Assembly (NCBI GenBank): GCA_021521415.1
Contig: JAIQDT010000026.1
Location: forward strand, 4,305,001 to 4,369,000
Length of the DNA stretch: 64,000 nucleotides
Direction: 5' to 3'
Source of the DNA: Bidens hawaiensis
Taxonomy: Eukaryota; Streptophyta; Magnoliopsida; Asterales; Asteraceae
The notes under the pieces are model-generated. The model was given only the letters and a program-made list of their open reading frames with translations, did no database searches and had not been told where the DNA came from. The translations under genes were made by a program, and so were the position numbers. Shown here piece after piece: positions 21,605 to 32,840 of the stretch (positions are counted from its first letter, which is position 1; each line of letters begins with the position of its first letter).

Positions 21605-22502
21605 TGTGATAGTTGGGTAAAAGTTAGCTAGTTTTATATATTAATTAGTTATATTTAGTTAAATAATTGAGTGAACATTGGTACTTCAAGCATTGTTTAC
21701 GTTTTTCAGGATATTGGAAGCTATGGAGCTTAACGAGGATATTTACGGGTTTGGAACGAAAATCAAGAAGTGAGAGATTGGACGTGCACGCATCACGAGG
21801 CATTCAAGAAAAGAAAAATGAAAAATATGAAATTTTACATCATCGCGGTACACGAAGATGCAAAGAAGGGCAGCTTCGCGATACGCGAAGTTGCAGAATC
21901 TGGAAACAGACTATTTTGTCCATCGCGATACGCGAAGAAGCATGCCTGAACATCTTCGCGATACGCGAAGATGCTTAAGTCGGCTAAAAATTTAGGTTTT
22001 ACCTTATATAAACCCTTTAACCTCCCATTCGGTTATAGACGACTTCAAGAGGCAAAAGAGGCTGCTTAGGGCGATCTTCCACCATTCCAAGGCTTTCGGT
22101 TCATCTCGGGTTTGTATGTCATCACAGATAAGTTGTTTACTTAATATGTCGATGCTCGGCTAAGTCCTTTGTTCATTCTAGGCTAGGGTTTTGTGTAATT
22201 CCTCCTGAGACCTGATTTGCTATGCTTAAAGTTATGAACTTGATTTGAGTTATTACTTTTATCTTGTTTATTTGACTGCTTAGTTGTTTAAACAATTTAT
22301 ATTTGCGATTATTGATTAGTTCATCACTAGTTTGGTTTTGTTCATCAAAACTTAGGGTTAGGCTCTTGTGTCATTGAACTTATAATCATCGGCTCATGCT
22401 ACTTAACTATTTGTCATAAAACATAAATTGGTAATTGTGTTGATCAAGTTCAATTGTGTCAACAATTCGCTTAGGGTATCGTTTTTCATCACAATCAAAT
22501 TA
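21605..22502 (+). mobile_element. Family N LTR3, truncated by Copia-C
   Basis: Starts TGTGATAGTTGGG directly after the PPT. It is visibly more diverged from LTR1 and LTR2 than those are from each other: it lacks one GCAGAATCTGG repeat and has several substitutions in the hairpin cluster. It stops near 22502 inside CACAATCAAATTAC, where Copia protease/integrase coding sequence begins without an LTR. About 0.3 kb of the LTR end is lost. Confidence 0.8.
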
Positions 22503-23770
22503 CCTGTTACAGGGAAGCTCTTGTGAATTATGAAAGAAAGTTTGAAGGACCAGTTGCATTTGGGAGTGATGAGAATGGAGGAAAGATTGTGGGAAAGGGC
22601 ACTCTTACAAATGGAAAAGTATCTTTTGAGAATGTGATGCATGTGGAAGGACTACAATATAACTTACTCAGCATTTCTCAAGTATGTGATAAAGGTTACA
22701 AGGTTGCCTTCAATGATGAACATTTCCTAATCCTCAAGCCTGAATTTGTCATTCCGCTAGAAATAATTCTGATGATGGCTCCAAGGAATGGGAACCTCTA
22801 TGACCTCAGAACGAAAAGTGTAATCTCTAGAGGTGGTTCATGTTTTGTCTCTAAAGCTACTGACAATGAAACCACACTATGGAACAGAAAGATGTGTCAT
22901 GTCATTCTCAAAAACATGAAAAAATTGGTAAAAGGTGAGCATGTTGTGGGACTTCCAACCAGAGAATTCAAATTGGAGGAAAAATGCTCATCTTGCCTCA
23001 AAGGAAAGCAACATAAATCATCCCATAAGAGCATAATGATGAATTCAATTGATGAAGTTCTGGATTCACTTCATATGGATTTGTATGGTCCTGTAAGTGT
23101 TCCAAGCATTGGAAAGAAGAGATTCTGCCTAGTTATAACAGATGAATTTTCCATGTTTACATGGGTCTTCTTCATGGGAAGCAAGGATGAGACTCTAGAG
23201 CTGATTAAAACTTATGTATTGAAAATGCAGAATCAACTTGAGAAAAGGGTGAAAGTGATTAGAAGTGACAATGGGATAGAATTCAAGAATGGACTAATGG
23301 AAGAATTCTGCACTTCTAAAGGGATCTTTCAACAGTACAGTGCTCCAAGAACCCCTGAACAGAATGGTGTTGAAGAGAGAAGAAACAGAAAACTAATTGA
23401 AGCTACAAGAACCATGATAGCTGATGCAAACTTGCCGGCAACTTTCTGGGTAGAAGCTATTAGCACTACTTGCTATTTTCTGAACAGAGTGCTCTTGAAC
23501 AAGACTCACAACAAGACTCCATATGAGATACACTTTAAAAGAAAACCATATGTGAAGTTCTTGAAGCCTTTTGGATGCAAATGCTCACTACTGAATACAA
23601 TGAACTACCTAAACAAGTTTCAATCCAAATCTTTAGATTGTTTCTTTGTGGGCTATTCATCCCAATCAAAAGCCTACAGAGTCTATGTTGAAGAGCGCAT
23701 GGTGGTAATTGAGTCCTCAGACATTATCTTTAATGAAAATCACTTTAATAATGTTGAAGGACCCAAGTGA
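22503..23770 (+). pseudogene. Copia-C integrase (with C-terminal protease edge)
   Basis: Starts in mid-gene just after the protease region (NYERKFEGPVAFGSDENGGK). It continues with the conserved pre-integrase stretch NVMHVEGLQYNLLSISQVCD and a degenerate HHCC finger (LWNRKMCHVILKNM ... CSSCLKGKQHKSSHK; the first His is Asn). The DDE core follows: HMDLYGPVSV (D), VIRSDNGIEF (D) and EQNGVEERRNRKL (E). After it come FWVEAISTTCYFLNRVLLNK and KTPYEIHFKRKP-type motifs. The enzyme inserts element cDNA into chromosomes. The 415-residue frame ends at a TGA near 23768 caused by a shift before the linker. Motif wording is closest to the SIRE/Maximus group as I remember it. Confidence 0.9.
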
Positions 23771-24107
23771 CTTTTTGATCTGGAAAAAGATGATTAAATC
23801 CTTCAAAAACTATAATGAAGATATGGATGACAACATGTTCAGAACATGTATTGAAGAAAAATGGAAGCAAAAACCAATTGACTTGGACAAGTTATGGTCA
23901 ACAGTTACATAAGAAAAGATATGATTCAACTTTGAAAGAAGCAACAACAAACTAAATGAGTTGGAAATTGGTAACCAAGAAGCTGTAATTGAAGTATCCA
24001 ATGATGGTCTAAGTGAGAATGAGAGTGATCCAATGCAGAGTCAATAGCAGAGTTAACCTGTAGAAACAGACAGATTTGAAGACAGGTTCCAGTCTCTGTT
24101 TGATTCC

Positions 24108-25880
24108 TTGCAGCTTGGAAACAATGAGGCATCCTCTTCAGGAAATGCCTTCAATACTACCACTCCTGATGCTGAAGTAGCACCTTCAAATGAAACTACT
24201 GAAATGAATATGACAAATCTTGAAACAGAGGTAACAGCAAATCATGTCATTCAAACTACCTCCCCTAAAAGAAACCATCCTGCAGAAAACATCATTGGTG
24301 ACCTTCATGAAAGAGTGGCAAGAAGTTCATCTGAAAGGGCAAACATATGTCTTTATGCTTGTTTTCTATCTCAAGTTGAACCAAAGAACATCAATCAATC
24401 CTTAAAAGACAACAGCTGGGTGGAATCCATGCACGAAGAGTTAGCTCAGTTCAGAGATTTAAATGTTTGGGATTTGGTTGACAAACCCAGAGGAAAATAT
24501 GAAATAGGCACCAAGTGGGTATTTAGGAATAAGAAGGATGAAAGAGGAATTGTCATCAAGAACAAAGAAACGCTGGTGGCTATAGGATACCTACAAGAAG
24601 GAGTAGACTTTGAAGAAGGTTTTTCCCCTGTTGCAAGACTAGAAGCCATCAGAATCTTCCTAGCATATGTAGCATCCATGAACATCAAAGTCTATCAATT
24701 GGATGTCAAGTCTGCATTTCTGAATGGGAATATTGATGAAGAAGTTAATGTGACACAACCACCTGGATTTGAAGATCCAATCCATCCTAATAATGTGTAA
24801 AAGCTCAGTAAAGCATTTTATGGATTGCATCAAGCTCATAGAGCTTGGTATGATGAGCTGTCGAACCACTTTTTGGATAACAACTTCTGTCGTGGAGGTA
24901 TTGACAAGACTCTGTTTTACAAGAAATGGAAGAAAGATCTACTGCTGGTACAAGTGTATGTGGATGACATCATTTTTTGTTCAACAAATGAACAGATGTG
25001 TAAGGACTTTGAACAAGTGATTAAGTCAAAATACAAAATGAGTTCTATGGGAGACATGAACTTCTTCCTTGGACTACAAATGCAGCAGAAGGTAGGTGGA
25101 ATATTCATAAATCAGTCAAAGTATGTTCAAGAATTACTCAACAAATTCAAGTGCCAGGATTACAAGACAGTGTCAACACCAATGTACACACATGAGAAGA
25201 TGGCACCAGATGAAAAGGGGGAGCCAGTAGACCAACATGAGTATAGGGCCAAGATAGGATCATTGATGTATCTGACAGCATCTAGGACAGATATTATGTT
25301 TGTTATGTGTGTCTGTGCAAGATTTCAATCTAACCCCAAGGTCTCCCACAAGTTGACAGTGAAGAGGATATTCAGATACCTTAGAGGAAAACCAAACATA
25401 AGAATTTGGTACTCAAAGAACCCCTCGTTTGACTTGATGACCAATACAGGTAGTGACTATGAAGGTTCTAACATGAGTAGGAAATCATCTTTAGGAGGCT
25501 GCCAGTTTCATGGAAACAGGCTAGTGTCTTGGAATGCAAGAAGTAGACTATAGTGTCTATCTCAACTACTGAAGCTGAGTACATTGCTGCATCTGTCTGC
25601 TGTGCGCAGGTTCTATGGATACAAAATCAACTGTAGGATTATGGTTTGAATTTCTTACTTAGTCCTATCTTAATTGATAATACTGCTGCCATGATCATTG
25701 TCAAAAATCCAGTACAACACTCTAAGACTAAGCACATTGAAATAGGCATCACTTTATTAGGGACTGGTGTGAAAAAGACTTAATATAAATGAAAAGGGTG
25801 GATACATCTGATAACTTGGCTGACCTGTTCACCAAACCTTTAGATAACACAAGGTTTTATTTTCTGTTAAAATACCTAAG
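24108..25880 (+). pseudogene. Copia-C reverse transcriptase and RNase H (decayed)
   Basis: The linker 23771-24107 keeps fragments of an acidic spacer in shifted frames. RT then reads [54 protein letters not shown] and [19 protein letters not shown]. The catalytic box is QVYVDDIIFCSTNE (about 24952-24990), followed by GDMNFFLGLQMQQ and YRAKIGSLMYLTASRTDI. RNase H continues with WNAR, STTEAEYIAAS and a final LADLFTKPLDNTRF near 25810-25850. Breaks: TAA replaces the Tyr codon of the V-Y-K-L-S-K-A-F motif near 24798; a one-base shift near 25540; TAG and TAA stops at 25637 and 25780. The catalytic DD is intact but the protein cannot be made whole. Confidence 0.9.
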
Positions 25881-25980
25881 TATGATAAATGTTGATGATG
25901 TGTGTTTATGTGAGATGCTTACTGACTATCTATTTGTTGCTCACTGTGATAAATTGCATGATTTGTTGTTGTATGCTTGA

Positions 25981-27158
25981 CTGACCATGTTGATTGAATG
26001 AATCAGGCTTGATGAATTGCTTGTGTGAAATATAAGACGCTTTTAATGTTCATGTCTCTTGTACATAAATATAGGCATACTTGATAGAATTTGTGATTCG
26101 AGTATTTCGAGCTTGGATCTGTGCTTGATACTATGTATGTTGCTCCTTAAGCATAAACAATCATACTTGAAAACTTTCTTCAAAGTATTTCGAGCACATG
26201 TGACATGTTTCAGCTGTTCAAGCATGGACATATGTCTTGAAATCATCTCTATGTATTTCGAGCGCATGTCTATTGCTCGAGAAACATGAGATTCCAAGTT
26301 AAGTTCATCTAGCACACGCATTGACATGTTAAATTTCAAGTTTGCTCGATAGGATACTTATGTGCTCGAGTGAAAGATTTCTCAAGACAGTATGAATTTG
26401 CGAGTTGTGTGAATATTAAATGTTTGTATGTGAATCATGTGTCCTTAAACAACAAATTGTTTTTCAAATTCAAGAATCAAAACGAATTTTCAAGGAAAGT
26501 GAATTTGTTAAAAAACAATTCTCATGTTATTGATATCTCAAACAGTTTTAGGTGAACTCCTATGGGAAATGATAATACTATTCAGTTACAAGCTTTGAAG
26601 AGCTTAAAATGTTTTTAAATGGAGATTGAATCCAATCTTATGGGAAAAGATAGTACATTGTTTACTCTCCTAACCTATGAATTATAGGCTTAACAAGGAT
26701 TTCTGATCAGTAACTTGACAACTTGTATGGTTTCTTCTCAAGAGTGTAGTGACATAAGTGATACAAATATAATGATCATACTAAGTCTAATGTGGTGACA
26801 CATTTGAAGACCAAGGTATGTTTCCTTGCACATCTCTCCGAATGATAGGCAGAAGGGCAATTATCCAAACATACACGAGCCTCTTGGTGTTTTGGTCTCA
26901 CAAAACAATTTTACAAAATATCTGAGTAGCTATAAAAATATTGCTATATAAAATCTTAACAAGAGAAAAGGAAGAAAAAGAAAAGTATTAAAAAAATGCT
27001 TCAAAAATATATTATATAAAGAATAAGTTATAAAATTTCATGACTTAAATGGGCACCAAGAGAACTACAAGGGTGGGGCATAAAATAAGTCCAAAACACT
27101 CTGAATGTAAGGCATGTAAGTCCGGATGGCAAGTAAGTCCAACGTTCAACCTTAAAGT

Positions 27159-27206
<48 letters not shown>

Positions 27207-28466
27207 ATGCTCAAAGTATAAAAAAAAATTTGACCAAGGCATCAGGGGATTGAAGTCAAGTTAGGGTGACTTAGAGAAAGCTAAATAAGCCTTGAGAAGA
27301 GATAAGGGACAACCTGAAATCCAAAATGTTGACCATTCTTCACTTATGCCTTAATTGAACTTTAAGTATAGAACAAAGGTCATGATAATCATGCTAAGTG
27401 CTACTACCTAATGTCAATCTGACTTAGATCATAATAAGGCTGACTATGAAATGGTGTGAAAGATTTTGAACAATCTGATCCCATGTTGAGATCTCTCTAA
27501 AATGATTTCAAAAGAATTTTAACTGAATTTTGATCTCTTTAGCTGAAATTACAACAGTGGTTTAAATGATTTATCTTTTTGATTTAAGCTATGTTTGAGT
27601 GTGGTAGCTGTCTAACTTGCTGAACAGAGGATAGTGTGTTTTGAAATGAAATCTGGATTGATCTAAGTGGTTTCGAGTATGTTCTAGGAGTTAGAATATG
27701 CATTGAGCTTAACCTTTACTTGAATGTGTTGTTTGTTTCTCTTCGAGCATAATGATATGCTTTGAAACCTTTTATAAGTGTTTCTAGCATAGATATCTCA
27801 TTTGTTGCTCTTAAAGCGCAATGATATGCTTTGAAAACTTTTATAAGTGTTTCGAGCATAGATATCTCATTTGTTGCTCTTCGAGCATAGATATCTCATA
27901 TGTTGCTCTTCGAGCACAATGTTCTTCAATGATTAAATAATAAGTGTTTCGAGTATGTGTGTATGCTTGATGCGTGCATTGTTGCCTTGTTCGAGCATAC
28001 AAATTGACATGATAGATTTTTTTAAGTTGTTCGAGCATACTTGTTCTCACGAGCATGCTGACTTGCTTCTTTGAGTTGTATTTAACTTTGAGACAATCTC
28101 GAGCATGATCTTATACTCGAGCATGTGTGACTTCACATAAGTTGGCAACGTCAGAAGTTGGTTAAGGATCTCGGGCATGGGTGTACTCGAACACAGTATT
28201 GAAATATCTCAAAGGATCATAAATTTTTCTAAGTTCTCTCGAGTATACTTCTCTTCGAGCAAACCAAAAATGAAATCTTTCTAAATAGTTAACCAGTTTC
28301 TATTGGAAGAGAGTCGAGCACAGTTAAGGATAAGATGTAGAGTACTATGGGATACAACTGTTCATTTTCTCTGTATACTCGAGCAAGGATGGTACAGTTA
28401 TTTGAATTAAATGACAACTGTCGTGTACTAGACGATAAAATTATGTCGTACCATTCAAACGTTAGG
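25981..28466 (+). other. Long non-coding segment of Copia-C rich in CGAGCA words
   Basis: No gene supported. From 26090 to 28390 the words CGAGCA, CGAGCAT and CTCGAG recur many times. The densest part is 27680-28120, where a roughly 60-bp unit (GTTTCGAGCATAGATATCTCAT, GTTGCTCTTCGAGC) is repeated three to four times. A (TA)n array lies at 27160-27203. The position between pol and the next ORF matches the long spacer of SIRE-like Copia elements. No LTR boundary with PBS or PPT was found here. Confidence 0.55.
27160..27203 (+). repeat. (TA)n microsatellite
   Basis: About 22 uninterrupted TA dinucleotides. Confidence 0.95.
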
Positions 28467-28476
28467 TATAAAAGGG
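28467..28476 (+). promoter_or_regulatory. TATA box upstream of Copia-C 3' ORF
   Basis: TATAAAAGGG, a strong match to the plant TATA consensus, lies 360 bp before the ATG at 28826 and is followed by a pyrimidine-rich stretch (TTTCCCTCTTTCTACC). Its use is inferred. Confidence 0.5.
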
Positions 28477-28623
28477 GGACTTATAAACTTTTTCAATAAA
28501 TTTTGTTTCCCTCTTTCTACCTAAACGAAAACCCTCTTGGTCGTGTGTCCCTTGCTTACTCTGAATATTTATTTGTGACCGATTATTACTCGGAAATTAG
28601 CCATTAGCTCTGTTTCGACCTTG

Positions 28624-28713
28624 GTAAGATATCGATTATCGTTATCATATCCCCAAGTTTCAAAATTAGGGTTTCTATTGAATGTTTACTAATCAATTGT
28701 TTGATTTATGTAG
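28624..28713 (+). other. Candidate 90-nt leader intron before Copia-C 3' ORF
   Basis: Donor TTG|GTAAGAT, branch-site-like TTACTAAT (28686-28693) 20 bp before the acceptor TTTATGTAG|GT, and an AT-rich interior. A second acceptor-like TTATTTTGCAG ends at 28820, five bases before the ATG, with a weaker donor ACAG|GTTACT near 28737. No transcript evidence is available. Confidence 0.35.
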
Positions 28714-28825
28714 GTTTGCAAACTACTACGGAACAGGTTACTGAAGACGCTATTCTTCTTTAACTACTCTCCGCTATCATTTGTGTATTTAAGGGTACTG
28801 ATTATTTTCTTATTTTGCAGAACTG

Positions 28826-29654
28826 ATGGCCATGAAATTCGAGAAGAGGCACAACATGTGTGCCCGGGTGGAAGTAGATAATGAAAATAGGGAGTTGGAG
28901 CTCATGATCAACTTCCTTCATAACTCATACTTAAGGGTGGCACTCACGGAAAACCCAACGATATATAGAAATCATATCACAGATTTCTTGGGCTCTGCTA
29001 CGCATGTGAATGACATCAATGGGAAGAGAATTGAAGCCGCTGTCCTGAATCAAAATATTGAAGTAACTGAGCAACAATCAGAGTAGCACTACAATTGAAT
29101 GATAATCATGAGGTGCTGTCTTTGTATTCGGTCCCAAGACTTATGAGAATCGTTCAAGAAACAATGGGATATCAAGGAGGTGTAAATGAAGGCCAGTTTC
29201 ATAAAGGAAGCTTTCTCTTGATTTATAGATTTTTGATTCATCATGTCATCCAGTCCCTCTCTCCAAGAAGAGGAACATGGACCTTATTAAGCAGGGAGCT
29301 TTCTACCTGTAGCCATTCTATATCAGCAACCGTTCAATTTTTCAAGATTTATCTTCAATGGTTTGGTGTCAATTGCTGAAAAGGGGGTAAATCAGAGATT
29401 TCTTATGTACCCAAGATTCCTTCAAATACTCATCAATAGGTCTCTATAGAATCTGCCACTGACAGGAGCAGTTCTGAGGATGTAGGACCCAAATGTTCAT
29501 CAAAGGATCAAGAAGGCAAGAAGCAAATTTGATAAAAATGTAGAATGGGACATTCTCCCTTGGTTTCTGATTCCTAAGATTGGGGTGATTGATGTACCTC
29601 ACACTCCTGGTAACAGTTATGATGATGAAGAAGAGGATGGGGGTGATAGTCACC

Positions 29655-29700
<46 letters not shown>

Positions 29701-29983
29701 CACGGTGATGCAAATGATGATGGTAATAATGAACTTATTGTTGAACCACAAGTTGCAAATATAATCAATCAGCCTATTATTGAACCAGTTGCAATAGAGG
29801 TTGAAAATGTTGATGTTATGGGTCATAACGTTGGAGTCAATGAATCTATTGATGATCCAGTTGAGAATTAGATGGTCATATTTGCAGGTACTGGACCAAA
29901 AGTTCATGTAGAAAATCCAGTGGGTAACAGTGGACCAGCAAATTAGGTGGTTAAACCAATTACTGAACCAGCTGACGGTTCCA
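28826..29983 (+). pseudogene. Extra 3' ORF of Copia-C (Asteraceae-type, function unknown)
   Basis: Starts MAMKFEKRHNMCARVEV. The first block ends at a TAG (29084-29086) and holds LTENPTIYRNHITDFLGSAT and IEAAVLNQNIEVTEQQ. A second block in another frame (29095-29379) holds MGYQGGVNEGQFHKGSFLL and RFLIHHVIQSLSPRRGTW. Further remnants follow in shifted frames, ending in an acidic tail with a poly-Asp tract from the GAT array and NELIVEPQVANIINQPI. Stops near 29871 and 29945 and the T-family fragment at 29984 end it. From memory, this pattern of motifs is common downstream of Copia pol in Tanacetum, Artemisia and sunflower, in the place where SIRE elements carry their env-like ORF. I see no convincing signal peptide or membrane span, so I do not call it an envelope protein. 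At least two frameshifts make it non-functional. Confidence 0.55.
29655..29701 (+). repeat. (GAT)n microsatellite within the 3' ORF
   Basis: About 15-16 GAT/TGA triplets. In the ORF frame it encodes poly-Asp; on the opposite strand it gives a spurious poly-His frame. The frame before the array is offset, so repeat slippage may have helped to break the ORF. Confidence 0.95.
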
Positions 29984-30392
29984 GTGAAAACGAGTGTTTT
30001 CGGCCAATTTCTTGTAAATTTAGAAAAACGTACTCTATTTTTAAAAATCCGATATATTTTCACGGATTGCTTAAAACATCTTAATTAAGTGTTTTGTAGA
30101 TCCTTTTGGCTTACGGATGATACAACGCTTGCTTTGGAACTAACTTACGCGTTTAATGTCATAGCGGGTAGTTAAACGTATGCTTTCGTTTAACGGGTTT
30201 GCTATTGTACTAAGGCCATAATATCAATATGTTAGCTTATAATAAACGTATACCACTTATAGATGCCCCCTTGGATATCCAGGTCGTAACCAGACTCGTT
30301 TGGTTATTCGTTTGTTCGATACGCAATAACCGGTTTGTCGTTTATTTGATACGTAATTACTAAGATACGTCCAGTTTTTTATGAATGTCACG
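29984..30392 (-). mobile_element. Fragment: first 0.4 kb of a family T LTR
   Basis: Reverse complement of the first part of T1 and T2. Shared words include CATCTATAAGTG, AATAACCAAACGAGT and CGTTTAACTACCCGCTAT (T1). The LTR start falls at about 30392. No target duplication is seen at the inner break at 29984. Confidence 0.8.
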
Positions 30393-30394
30393 CG

Positions 30395-30608
30395 TATCTA
30401 CTCAATCTAACATATATGGCCCGGTTATCTACGATCGTAACTATTTAGTGGAAATCAGGACTATGAACATGGTTATTTAAATGGTTATCTAATAGCAACT
30501 TTATCTACTCAATCTAACATCCTCTGACCGGTTATTCACGAACGAAATCGTTTAGTGGAATCCTAGGCTATAAATGTGGTTATGTACATAGCTATCTCAT
30601 AGAAGCCA
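30395..30608 (+). repeat. Diverged 107-bp tandem duplication
   Basis: TATCTACTCAATCTAAC starts both copies (30395 and 30502), followed by CCGGTTAT..ACGA and TTTAGTGGAA. The copies differ at many sites, so the duplication is old. Confidence 0.75.
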
Positions 30609-30896
30609 TGTGTGCATGATAATTCTATACTTCTTTACACCAACGATTTGACATTTCTTTAGCACTTCCGCTTAAATTTCGGTACATGATTATTCAAATC
30701 GTAAACATACTTCTTCCTCATGATATTTTTTCTTTCTATATGATGAACCTGGCGAAATCTTGTGCAAAACAAAATATATTGACCTCAAAGATTTCATTTA
30801 TCTATTTTTTTTTATTTTTTACCTCAAAAGTTTCATTTATGTGTTATATTATTTTGTACATCAAATCTTCGATTTATCTATTTTGACCTCAATAGT
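30609..30896. other. AT-rich stretch, no gene seen
   Basis: Low-complexity sequence with three loose repeats of a TTTATCTATTTTGACCTCAA-like word (30780-30890). Nothing else is supported. Confidence 0.5.
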
Positions 30897-31593
30897 TCTT
30901 CCGCTTGTTGTTTTGGTGGCTCGAGGAATAAGAAGGTTGGGATGGTTCAAGTTTGGTTTCTTTAGGTGCGGGAGATGGTTTTTCAACAAGTTTCTTGGAT
31001 CCTTTCAAGGTCAAAGTCCCAGCTTTAACATGATTATCAGTTAATGTTGTGGCTAGATTGATTGCGCGCCAAGTTCTTTAGGCGAACTACTGAAAACACT
31101 GTCTTGGATCTACCTCGGTATTCCCCTAATGTACTTTTCGATGGCACGCGAATCAGGGGTGACGAGATGCGGCACCAACACACTTAGCTCGTTGAAACGA
31201 GAGGTGTAAGCGGAGTGCTCACCACCCTCTTGCTTAAGGTTCCAAAACATAGCCTCCAAATTCATAAACTCATTTGGAGGATAAAACTGTCCGGTCATGA
31301 GATCCTTCAATTCGTTCTATGGCAAGGCCATGGTAGCTTCAGCACCGTGGGTCGACTTTTCCTTGACCCACCATGTAAGATTGCCTTTCTCAAAAACACC
31401 TGTAGCGAAGCAGGTTCGCTTATCATCAGGACACTCAATTTGGAAAAAAAAAGCTCTCCATCTTTCTGTACCACTAAAGTAGGGTAGTGGCACCATGAGT
31501 TCTGTGAAAAGTGGTAGGTTTGGCATCAGTAAAGTTCTTATAGGTCACAACGGGAGCTGAAGGCAGGGGGAGGAGGAGGGTTAACGTTAGCCA
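30897..31593 (-). pseudogene. Gypsy gag fragment of a second chromovirus-like type
   Basis: Starts MANVNPPPPPAFSSRCDL at the ATG complementary to 31591-31593, followed at once by a stop. It continues with RTCFATGVFEKGNLTWWVKE and, after one more stop (near 31311), KDLMTGQFYPPNEFMNLEAM, SAYTSRFNELSVLVPHLVTP and a C-terminal block TDNHVKAGTLTLKGSKKLVE to about 30900. This is a Retrotrans_gag domain, but its sequence is unlike Gypsy-A and Gypsy-B gag (different start, different W-W spacing). No zinc knuckle remains. It lies 22 bp from LTR D1 with no PBS between, so it was joined there by deletion or recombination. Confidence 0.75.
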
Positions 31594-31860
31594 TGATGTT
31601 CTGGTGCATCGGGCTTGTAAGACCTCGAAACCTGGTAATCCTACAATTGGTAATCATATCCAAAAATTCTCAAAAATTAAAAACCAAACAAGTTCATCTT
31701 ATTAAATTAAATTCAGAGTAATAAACAGTGGAATAATAAATATCAAAATTCCCAAAAACCGGGAAAAGTGCCCAAGGTTAAATATAAAATAAAAATATTC
31801 GTTTCATTTTGAAATCTTTGACTAGGAATGCCTTCAACTATCCGAGTAGTCTCCAGCACG

Positions 31861-32281
31861 TCCAAGCGATAATCTCGAGTCCTTAACCTGTATCTCAAGT
31901 TAACATACACACAAAGATAGCTTGAGCCGAGTGAGTTCAAGTTTTAATAAGCAATATTCATAAAACATTTCAAAGTCATAGGTATAAACGGTATAGATAG
32001 CAATAGGCAAATGAATTAATAAGTGAAGTTTTAATAAACAACATTCATAAATCCTTTTGAAGTTTTAATAAACAGCATGTCCAAGCGATAATCTCGAGTC
32101 CTTAACCTGTATCTCAAGTTAACATACACACAAAGATAGCTTGAGCCGAGTGAGTTCAAGTTTTAATAAGCAATATTCATAAAACATTTCAAAGTCATAG
32201 GTATAAACGGTATAGATAGCAATAGGCAAATGAATTAATAAGTGAAGTTTTAATAAACAACATTCATAAATCCTTTTGAAG
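31861..32281 (+). repeat. 202-bp tandem duplication with 17-bp filler in D1
   Basis: 31861-32062 and 32080-32281 look identical by eye. Between them is TTTTAATAAACAGCATG, partly copied from the nearby TTTTAATAAACAACATTC. Identity implies a recent event. Confidence 0.9.
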
Positions 32282-32389
32282 GTTATAGGTATAAAACAAT
32301 ATAGATAGGAATAGGAAAATGAATAATTAAATGATTAAATAAATACTTAAATAATCACCAAATAACGTATCCATGGTCTAACGAGCGCA

Positions 32390-32840
32390 CGAGACTCCCC
32401 CCATGGGATTTATGAACCGGCCACGGGATTTAAGAACCCGAGTAGTATAGTTGACTCGCACACGGTACAACATAAGCACATGACACGGGATTTTAAGAAC
32501 CCGTTATAATGATGATAATGCCACACAAGCCTCCCCCTCACGGCATTTAAGAACCCGCCACGGGATTTAAGAACCCGAGTAGTAAAGTTATAATGATGAT
32601 TATGCCACACGAGCCCCCCCCCCCCTACGGGTTTTAAGAACCCATCACAAGATTTAAGAACCTGAGTAGTATAGTTAGGCCTGGCCAAAATCACCATGCA
32701 CATAAAGAACTAATTATAATGATGATTATGCCACACGAGCCCCCCCCCCCCCCCCACGGGATATAAGAACCCGTCACAGGATTTAAGAACCTGAGTAGTA
32801 TAGTTTGGCCCAGCCAAAATCACCATGCACACAATGAACT
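32390..32840 (-). repeat. Variable repeat block in D1 LTR
   Basis: Three to four units of 80-115 bp built from CCACACGAGCC(C)n, ACGGGATTTAAGAACCCG and GAGTAGTATAGTTTGGCC. C-runs of 11 and about 18 lie near 32615 and 32740. The homologous block in D2 is 36530-37010, and looser versions lie in Gypsy-A LTR and LTR E. Confidence 0.8.

Noticed and set aside
27045..27264. Frames across the (TA)n array as membrane peptides
   Set aside because: IYIYIY translation of a microsatellite on both strands.
29444..30063. Minus-strand frames with poly-His and I-rich stretches
   Set aside because: Produced by the opposite strand of the (GAT)n array and of the decayed 3' ORF; no domain and no start context.
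29984..30392. T fragment as a complete short LTR or MITE
   Set aside because: It aligns only to the first 0.4 kb of T1 and T2, with no second end and no target duplication.
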